DNA from: Desulfopila sp. IMCC35008
Lineage (GTDB): Bacteria; Desulfobacterota; Desulfobulbia; Desulfobulbales; Desulfocapsaceae
Direction of reading: 5' to 3'
Assembly: GCF_010646885.2 (NCBI RefSeq)
Contig: NZ_CP050700.1
Location: forward strand, 124,001 to 188,000
Length of the DNA: 64,000 bases
Part shown: positions 58,204-64,000 of the stretch, one piece after another
How the letters are laid out: each line of letters begins with the position of its first letter
Position numbering within the stretch: the stretch's first letter is position 1
The notes under the pieces: model-generated
What the model saw: the letters and a program-made list of their open reading frames with translations, nothing else
Told to the model about the DNA's origin: nothing
Database searches by the model: none
Made by a program: the position numbers and the translations under genes

Positions 58204-59568
58204 ATGGAAAAAACATTACCAGCCTGTTTCAAGGCGTATGATATACGAGGCAAGGTGCCTGAAGAACTCAATGTCGATATGGCGTACAAGATTGGCAGGG
58301 CCTATGTGCAGGAATTCGGAACCCGGAAAGTGGTTATCGGGCACGATATCCGGCTTAGTTCAAAAGAGTTGGCGGAATCCCTGTCCCGTGGCTTGCGTGA
58401 TGGTGGGGCCGACGTTCTGCATCTTGGCCTCTGTGGCACCGAGGAGATATATCATGGTGCCTTCAGCATGGTTGATGAAGGTGTTGACGGCGGCATAATC
58501 GTGACGGCCAGTCATAATCCTGCAAACTATAACGGAATGAAGTTTGTGGTGAAGGGGGCGAGACCCGTCTCGGGTGATTCCGGGCTCAATAAGATAGGCG
58601 AGATGGTCGCGGATGGCACCTTCCCGGAACCTGTGCCACAGCCCGGTGCGGAACAAAAGCTCGAAGACAAAACGCGATATGTCGAGCATCTTCTCGGTTA
58701 TATCGATGTCCAGAGCCTGCAACCCATGAAGCTGGTGGTCAACAGCGGCAACGGGTGCGCCGGGGGGATAGTCGATCTGCTGGCGAAGAAGCTGCCGTTT
58801 GAGTTTGTGCGCCTCAACCATGAACCGGATGGCACCTTCCCGAGGGGGGTTCCTAACCCGTTGCTTCCTGAAAAAAGACAGGAGACCGCCGATGCGGTGC
58901 GTAGCCACGGAGCGGATCTTGGTATCGCCTGGGATGGTGATTTCGATCGTTGTTTTTTCTGGGATGAGAATGGTCAGTTTATCGAAGGGTATTATCTGGT
59001 GGCTCTGTTGGCCATGGAGATGCTCGAAAAGGAGCCGGGCGGCAAGATTCTCTATGATCCCCGCCTGACCTGGAATACTGAAGAACTGGTACAAAAAGTC
59101 GGTGGCCGGCCTGTAATTACCAAGACAGGTCACGCCTTTATCAAGGAGCGGATGCGTAAGGAGCAGTCTATTTATGGTGGTGAGATGTCCGCCCATCATT
59201 ATTTCAGGGACTTTGGATTTTGTGATTCGGGTATGATACCCTGGCTGCTGGTCTGTTCCCTGCTCAGCAGAAAAGGGAAGAAGCTCTCTGAGCTCGTAAC
59301 AGAGATGATGGATTCCTATCCCGTGTCTGGTGAGATTAACTCCACTGTTGATGACCCGGACAGGGTTATAGCCGAAATTGAGGAAAAATACGGTGACGGC
59401 GAAAAGAGTTATATTGATGGGTTATCGGTTGCCTTTCCTGATTATCGTTTTAATATCCGTAAGTCCAATACGGAACCATTGCTTCGGTTGAATGTGGAAA
59501 CCAGGGGCGATAAGGGGCTGCTCCGGCAGAAGACAGAAGAACTGCTGGCTATTATTAGGAAATCCTGA
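58204..59568 (+). CDS. manB: Phosphomannomutase/phosphoglucomutase
   Basis: Interconverts hexose 6- and 1-phosphates. The 454-residue protein has the phosphoserine loop TASHNPANYNGMK (about residue 100), the metal loop GDFDRCFF, the sugar-binding motif GGEMSAHHYF and the C-terminal phosphate-binding SNTEPLLRLNVE. It precedes manC by 15 nt, so the pair forms an operon that makes GDP-mannose precursors. All catalytic motifs are intact. Confidence 0.94.
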   Translation: MEKTLPACFKAYDIRGKVPEELNVDMAYKIGRAYVQEFGTRKVVIGHDIRLSSKELAESLSRGLRDGGADVLHLGLCGTEEIYHGAFSMVDEGVDGGIIVTASHNPANYNGMKFVVKGARPVSGDSGLNKIGEMVADGTFPEPVPQPGAEQKLEDKTRYVEHLLGYIDVQSLQPMKLVVNSGNGCAGGIVDLLAKKLPFEFVRLNHEPDGTFPRGVPNPLLPEKRQETADAVRSHGADLGIAWDGDFDRCFFWDENGQFIEGYYLVALLAMEMLEKEPGGKILYDPRLTWNTEELVQKVGGRPVITKTGHAFIKERMRKEQSIYGGEMSAHHYFRDFGFCDSGMIPWLLVCSLLSRKGKKLSELVTEMMDSYPVSGEINSTVDDPDRVIAEIEEKYGDGEKSYIDGLSVAFPDYRFNIRKSNTEPLLRLNVETRGDKGLLRQKTEELLAIIRKS

Positions 59569-59583
59569 AACTACGAGACCGAC

Positions 59584-60993
59584 ATGGCAAAAATACAACC
59601 TGTAATACTCGCCGGGGGGACCGGCTCCAGACTGTGGCCGCTTTCCCGTGAACTGTACCCAAAGCAGCTGTTGAAACTTACTGATGATACCTCGCTGTTG
59701 CAGACAACGATGTTGCGGGTTCTCGCCCTGCCTGATGTGCTGCCGCCCCTGATTGTAGTAGGAGAAGAGCACCGTTTTATTACCAAGACCCAGCTGGATG
59801 AGCTGCATACCGGAGTCGATTATTCTATCCTTCTTGAGGCCGAAGGTCGTAATACGGCCCCTGCAATTTGCGGTGCCGTTGAATTTTGCACGACCAGGAG
59901 CGATGATGACGTTGTGCTTCTGGTATTGCCCGCCGATCACCTTATACGTAAAGCCGAGGCGTTTGAGGAAGTGGTTATAAAAGCAGCGGAGCTGGCAGGG
60001 AAGGGGCAAATAGTCACTTTCGGCATAGAGCCGACCCACCCTGAAACCGGATATGGCTATATTGAAAAAGGGGTTGGCGATGCGGTTGCCTCTTTTAAGG
60101 AAAAGCCGAATCTGGCAGTGGCCCAGGAGTATCTGGATAAGGGCAACTACTACTGGAACAGCGGTATGTTTGCATTTTCTGCCAAAACCTTCCGGGAAGA
60201 GATGGTGCAGTATGGTGGTGAGATCCTCTCCTGCATGGAGCGAGCCGTGGCCGAAGGCGTTGAGGATGGTAATTTCTTTCGCTTTGCCCCGGAATTGATG
60301 GGTAAGTGCCCTAGTGATTCCATCGATTACGTGTTGATGGAGAAGACCACCAGCGCAGCAGTGGTGGCTGCCGATCTCGGGTGGAGCGATATTGGTTCCT
60401 GGCAGGCACTCTGGCAGGTATTGGATAAGGATGAGCAGGGTAACGTCTGTCAGGGTGATGTCTTTCTTGAAGGGACATCAAATTGCCTGGTAAGGTCCGA
60501 AGATATGCTGGTAGCAGCAGTCGGTATGGAAGATACGCTCATTGTCGAGACCGGCGATGCGGTCATGGTCGCGCCACTATCCCGATCCCAGGATGTGAAA
60601 AAGGTGGTGACCTATCTGAAAAAAGAGAAGCGGAAAGAGTTCAGCTGCCACCGGACGGTTCATCGCCCATGGGGAAGCTATACTGTTCTCGAGGAGCAGG
60701 AGCGATACCAGATGAAAAGGATCAACGTGCATCCCGGAGCCAAGCTCTCATTGCAGATGCACCATCACCGGTATGAGCACTGGGTTGTGGTGACCGGAAC
60801 CGCTCGAGTGACAAACGGCGAGGATATCCTGCTGCTTCACGAAAACGAATCGACCTACATCCCGGCCGGGACAGTGCACAGACTGGAGAACCCCGGCGTT
60901 ATTGCCCTGGAGCTGATTGAAGTGCAGATTGGCCCCTATCTGGGCGAGGATGATATCGTGCGGTTTGACGATGAATACGGGCGGGGCGAATAA
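59584..60993 (+). CDS. manC: Mannose-1-phosphate guanylyltransferase/mannose-6-phosphate isomerase
   Basis: Bifunctional enzyme of GDP-mannose synthesis. The 469-residue protein has the N-terminal nucleotidyltransferase signature VILAGGTGSRLWPLSREL(Y)P and FKEKPN (substrate loop), and a C-terminal cupin-type isomerase domain with RPWGSYTVLE and HPGAKLSLQMHHHRYEHWVVV and the metal histidines, and TYIPAGTVHRLEN. It follows manB on the same strand. GDP-mannose feeds the polysaccharide and possibly GDP-fucose pathways; no further fucose genes are here. Confidence 0.95.
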   Translation: MAKIQPVILAGGTGSRLWPLSRELYPKQLLKLTDDTSLLQTTMLRVLALPDVLPPLIVVGEEHRFITKTQLDELHTGVDYSILLEAEGRNTAPAICGAVEFCTTRSDDDVVLLVLPADHLIRKAEAFEEVVIKAAELAGKGQIVTFGIEPTHPETGYGYIEKGVGDAVASFKEKPNLAVAQEYLDKGNYYWNSGMFAFSAKTFREEMVQYGGEILSCMERAVAEGVEDGNFFRFAPELMGKCPSDSIDYVLMEKTTSAAVVAADLGWSDIGSWQALWQVLDKDEQGNVCQGDVFLEGTSNCLVRSEDMLVAAVGMEDTLIVETGDAVMVAPLSRSQDVKKVVTYLKKEKRKEFSCHRTVHRPWGSYTVLEEQERYQMKRINVHPGAKLSLQMHHHRYEHWVVVTGTARVTNGEDILLLHENESTYIPAGTVHRLENPGVIALELIEVQIGPYLGEDDIVRFDDEYGRGE

Positions 60994-61031
60994 AAGAGAG
61001 AGTGAGGGGAAAGGTAAATTCCCCTCAACCG

Positions 61032-61388
61032 TTATTGAGAGTCCATCTGTTTTTTGCGGATATTGAAAGCTTCTACGTAAAGAGCAAGGATTCTTCCTGA
61101 CTCCTTGTCGATTGGGTCAAAGGTGACGCCTGATACGTATCGGCCTCTTTTGAGTGTGCAGTGAACCACCTTGCCGGTCAGGTCGACCAGCTCATTGGCA
61201 AGGCCGATAGTCAGCTGGAGCTTGACTCCTGGAGGCAGGGCATGGGTCGTTTCGAGCTTTAAACCGTGGTCGCTTACATCCAGGGTACGCCCCATAGAGT
61301 AAACTCCTGTCTTTCCTTCCTGGTCAATGACCAAATAGTCAATCAGGTGTACTGCATCGTGTCGAATGTAGTCTCTCTTGTTTGTCAT
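61032..61388 (-). CDS. PilZ-domain protein
   Basis: A 118-residue protein, a second PilZ member. The RxxxR-like motif is DYIRHDA near the N-terminus (one Arg present and the second replaced, so c-di-GMP binding is less certain) and the D-x-S-x-x-G motif is DVSDHGLKLE. It stands alone on the minus strand downstream of manC. A c-di-GMP-linked role is inferred from the fold. Confidence 0.82.
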   Translation of the reverse strand: MTNKRDYIRHDAVHLIDYLVIDQEGKTGVYSMGRTLDVSDHGLKLETTHALPPGVKLQLTIGLANELVDLTGKVVHCTLKRGRYVSGVTFDPIDKESGRILALYVEAFNIRKKQMDSQ

Positions 61389-61440
61389 GTAAGTCTTCTG
61401 GAAGATTGTTTATTCATGCCGCCTGACATCAGGGGCACCT

Positions 61441-61464
61441 GGGGTCAGGCTTAAGCCTGCCCCC
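61441..61464. repeat. 24-bp palindromic repeat, single-base variant, providing the mtnA stop
   Basis: GGGGTCAGGCTT followed by AAGCCTGCCCCC: one A to C change in the right arm. The central TTAA supplies the stop codon of mtnA on the minus strand, and the last residues are again Gly-Gln-Ala. Confidence 0.93.
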
Positions 61465-62584
61465 TCTCCTGCCCCCTTTCACCGGTATGCTCAGGATACA
61501 TCTTCGCAATTGCCTTCTCTTCGGCTGCGACGATGCCGCGCTCTGTTATTAAACCGGTCACCAGTCGTGCGGGGGTAACGTCAAAACTAAAATTTGCGGC
61601 CCTGGTGTTCGGGGCGGTGAGCGTAACGGTCTGCTTTTTGCCGTTTACGTCAACACCCGAAATTTCTGTTAATTCATTCCCTTCTCTTATTTCTATCGGA
61701 ATATCGTGGCCATTGTCAAGGTCCCAATCAAAAGTAGATGATGGTAAGGCCACGAAAAATGGAATATTGTTATCAAATGCTGCAAGAGCCTTAAGGTAGG
61801 TGCCTATCTTATTGGCAACGTCCCCGGTTCGGGTCGTGCGGTCCGTGCCCACCAGAACGAGGTCGACCATGCCGTTTTGCATTATGTGTCCGCCGGTATT
61901 GTCTGTAATGAGGGTGTTGGCAATGCCCTCCTGCTGCAGTTCCCAGGCGGTGAGTCGTGATCCCTGGTTCCAGGGGCGGGTTTCGTCCACCCACACATGA
62001 ACATCGATACCGGCATCCCGTGCTGCATAAATTGGTGCCGTTGCACTGCCATAGTCTACAAAGGCGAGCCAGCCTGCATTGCAGTGGGTAAGGATGTTGA
62101 CCGGCTCACCGTTCTTCTTTTTGCTGATATCTCTGATTATTTCGAGCCCATGCTGCCCTAGCCGTCGACAGAATTCCGCATCCTCTTCAGCTATTTGACA
62201 GGCTGTTTCAAAAGCGATTCGCCTTCTCTCTGCGACAGTATCAGCCTGTTGTACCTCGAGTAGAACCCGGTCCACTGCCCACTTAAGGTTTCTCGCTGTT
62301 GGTCGGCTGTTGTTTAATTTCTCGCCTGCCTCCTCAAGAAAGTCCATAAGGCGGTGCTGGGGTGCAGTTGCTGCGGCAATATGCATTCCGAAGCCTGCGG
62401 TGGCCCCGATCAGTCCGGCCCCGCGCACATGCATATCTTTTATGGCGGTAACGACCTGGTCGACGTCCGTCAGCTTTTCTATGATGAACTCGAAAGGAAG
62501 CAGTCTTTGATCGATAATATTTACGATGCCTGGTTTATCGCGATCCGGCCAGATTGTGCGGTAACTTGTTCCGTTTATTTTCAT
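61451..62584 (-). CDS. mtnA: S-methyl-5-thioribose-1-phosphate isomerase
   Basis: Methionine-salvage enzyme converting methylthioribose 1-phosphate to methylthioribulose 1-phosphate. The 377-residue form starts MKINGTSYRTIWPDRDKPG as in the family, and includes DMHVRGAGLIGATAGFGM, ILTHCNAGWLA with the catalytic Cys, and GTDRTTRTGDVANKIGTY with the catalytic Asp. A start at 62713 would add 43 unrelated residues and lacks support. The C-terminal GERGQERGQA and the stop codon come from a palindromic repeat, with a duplicated GQERGQ-like tail. Confidence 0.93.
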   Translation of the reverse strand: MKINGTSYRTIWPDRDKPGIVNIIDQRLLPFEFIIEKLTDVDQVVTAIKDMHVRGAGLIGATAGFGMHIAAATAPQHRLMDFLEEAGEKLNNSRPTARNLKWAVDRVLLEVQQADTVAERRRIAFETACQIAEEDAEFCRRLGQHGLEIIRDISKKKNGEPVNILTHCNAGWLAFVDYGSATAPIYAARDAGIDVHVWVDETRPWNQGSRLTAWELQQEGIANTLITDNTGGHIMQNGMVDLVLVGTDRTTRTGDVANKIGTYLKALAAFDNNIPFFVALPSSTFDWDLDNGHDIPIEIREGNELTEISGVDVNGKKQTVTLTAPNTRAANFSFDVTPARLVTGLITERGIVAAEEKAIAKMYPEHTGERGQERGQA

Positions 62585-63011
62585 GACAGATGTTTTTTGT
62601 GAAATGTTTTTAGTAAGGGAATCGTAGGGTTGGTTCCTTTCAGCAGGATACCGCCTGAGGGCAGAAATGTAAACGGAATCCGATGAAGGAGTTTTTCGTA
62701 TCGATTTTACCATATAGAGTGGATGTCATTTTACATGTATGTCTTGCTATGAGTCAAATATGACGAAAATGTCAAATTTACATTTTGTAAAACATATCCA
62801 AATATACTCATAACTGCTTAATAAAACTTTTTAAAAAAGGGTGTCGCTTCGTTTGAAATGTGTTGGTTAGTTGAAAAACACTATTGAAAACAGGTTCAAA
62901 TATGTTAGTTTGAGACAAGATAAAACATAAAACATTACAAAGATGTTAAATAAAGTAAGGATCAGGATTATTGATCTTTCCCGTGTGGGGAAAAAATCAG
63001 AGGAGAGTGAA
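62585..63011. other. Divergent gene-free region between mtnA and the ammonium transporter
   Basis: About 430 bp, AT-rich, no gene seen. No clear sigma-54 box was found, although amt genes are often NtrC-controlled. Confidence 0.5.
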
Positions 63012-64000
63012 ATGAACAGTGCGGATACAGCTTTTATTCTGGCGGCAGCAGGTCTGGTGATGCTTATGACACCGGGCCTGGCTCTTTTTTATGGAGGTAT
63101 GGTGAGAGGGAAGAATGTACTTGGGACAATCATGCAGTCGTTGTTTCTGATCTCGCTCATCTCGTTGGAGTGGGTGTATGTTGGCTACTCTATGTCTTTC
63201 GGGCCTGATATCGGTGGCTTTGTCGGTAACCTCTCCTGGTTCGCATTAAACGGGGTGACCAATGCGCCGAGTCCTGATTACGCGACGACTATTCCCCAGA
63301 CGGTATTTATGATTTACCAATGTATGTTTGCAGTCATTACACCTGCTCTTATTACCGGAGCGTTTGCGGAAAGGGTGAAGTTTGTGCCGTTTTTGATTTT
63401 TTCTGTGCTCTGGGCGATCCTGGTCTATAATCCGGTTTGTCATTGGGTCTGGGGTAAGGGCGGTTGGCTCGGAAATCTCGGAGTGCTTGACTTTGCAGGT
63501 GGCCTTGTGGTGCATGCGACATGTGGCATGGGTGCTCTTGCCGGGGTGTTCGTGATCGGGAATCGCAGGGGGTATGGGCGAACAAGTTTTATGCCGCATA
63601 ATCTGCCGATGACCATGATGGGTACAGGCTTGCTATGGTTTGGTTGGTTTGGTTTCAATGGCGGATCGGCGCTGGCTGCAGATGAAGTTGCGGCAACGGC
63701 TTTTGTTGCGACCCATCTGGGTGGTATGGCCGGTATGTTCATGTGGGTGGTGATGGAGTGGTTTACGCAAGGCAAGGCCACGACACTCGGTGCTGCTTCC
63801 GGGGCTATTTCAGGTTTGGCGACTATAACGCCGACTGCCGGTTTTGTTGGTCCCAATGCGGCTATTCTGATCGGTTGTATTGCCGGTGTCTGCTGCTTTA
63901 TGGCGGTTAACGCCAAGGCAAAGCTTAAGCTGGACGATTCTCTTGATGTTGTCGGTATTCATGGTGTGGGCGGTATCGTTGGTACGATCTGTCTTGGAAT
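63012..64000 (+). CDS. amt: Ammonium transporter (partial, 3' end outside window)
   Basis: Membrane channel for ammonium. The frame starts MNSADTAFILAAAGLVMLM with GGAGAG 4-5 nt upstream of the ATG and stays open to the edge (about 330 of about 400 residues). Family motifs: TPGLALFYGGMVRGKN, GGLVVHATCGMGALAG (first conserved His), WFGWFGFNGGSAL and the second His in VVGIHGVGGIVGT. The His-adjacent HATCG differs from the more usual HISSG; otherwise ordinary. A PII gene commonly follows such genes but would lie outside the window. Confidence 0.94.
   Translation, partial: MNSADTAFILAAAGLVMLMTPGLALFYGGMVRGKNVLGTIMQSLFLISLISLEWVYVGYSMSFGPDIGGFVGNLSWFALNGVTNAPSPDYATTIPQTVFMIYQCMFAVITPALITGAFAERVKFVPFLIFSVLWAILVYNPVCHWVWGKGGWLGNLGVLDFAGGLVVHATCGMGALAGVFVIGNRRGYGRTSFMPHNLPMTMMGTGLLWFGWFGFNGGSALAADEVAATAFVATHLGGMAGMFMWVVMEWFTQGKATTLGAASGAISGLATITPTAGFVGPNAAILIGCIAGVCCFMAVNAKAKLKLDDSLDVVGIHGVGGIVGTICLG

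Noticed and set aside
58360..60039. Two long minus-strand frames over manB and manC
   Set aside because: Both lie fully inside intact genes and lack recognisable features.

Overview
The window looks like the chromosome of a Gram-negative, anaerobe-type Desulfobacterota bacterium (formerly Deltaproteobacteria, perhaps Desulfobulbia). This is inferred from the gene repertoire: exosortase/PEP-CTERM genes, a sulfate adenylyltransferase/APS kinase fusion, a UPF0280 protein and PilZ proteins. No rRNA, tRNA or CRISPR array was found, and no 16S is present to fix the taxonomy.

Layout. 1-6.1 kb: partial beta carbonic anhydrase, an orphan NarL-type response regulator, HU, then lgt, mnmG and a methyltransferase on the minus strand. 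6.7-11.7 kb: the conserved rpmH-rnpA-yidD-yidC-jag-mnmE block. 11.9-13.6 kb: a REP-associated (RAYT) transposase, a decayed vapC remnant and an intact Phd/VapC-type toxin-antitoxin pair. 13.7-23.8 kb: a PEP-CTERM/exopolysaccharide locus with a PrsT-like TPR lipoprotein, a polysaccharide export protein, an outer-membrane beta-barrel, broken epsI and exosortase genes, a VanZ-like protein, an EpsB-type initiating sugar transferase and a PEP-CTERM substrate. 23.8-31.9 kb: a decayed sat-cysC fragment, an orphan MshEN-domain membrane protein and three secreted beta-rich proteins. 32-49.5 kb: an AT-rich, minus-strand polysaccharide cluster with glycosyltransferases, acyltransferases, a flippase, a ligase/polymerase, deacetylases and an intact exosortase plus EpsI. 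49.7-50.4 kb: a decayed HEPN/MNT toxin-antitoxin pair. 50.5-64 kb: full-length sat-cysC, mutM, a phosphopantetheinyl transferase, cvpA, a UPF0280 gene, two PilZ genes, rfbA/rfbD, manB/manC (sugar-nucleotide supply), mtnA and a partial ammonium transporter.

The most striking non-coding feature is a family of near-identical 24-bp perfect palindromes (GGGGTCAGGCTT followed by its reverse complement). About twenty copies occur in the two flanks and none between about 17.2 and 50.5 kb. A RAYT gene sits between two copies. Several copies provide the stop codon of the neighbouring gene (Gln-Ala-stop), and several lie beside duplicated or decayed pieces of the adjacent gene. The sugar-nucleotide genes on the right would feed the glycosyltransferases in the middle. 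The exosortase would process and anchor the PEP-CTERM protein, which links polysaccharide and surface-protein export. One exosortase/epsI pair is clearly dead and a second pair is intact.
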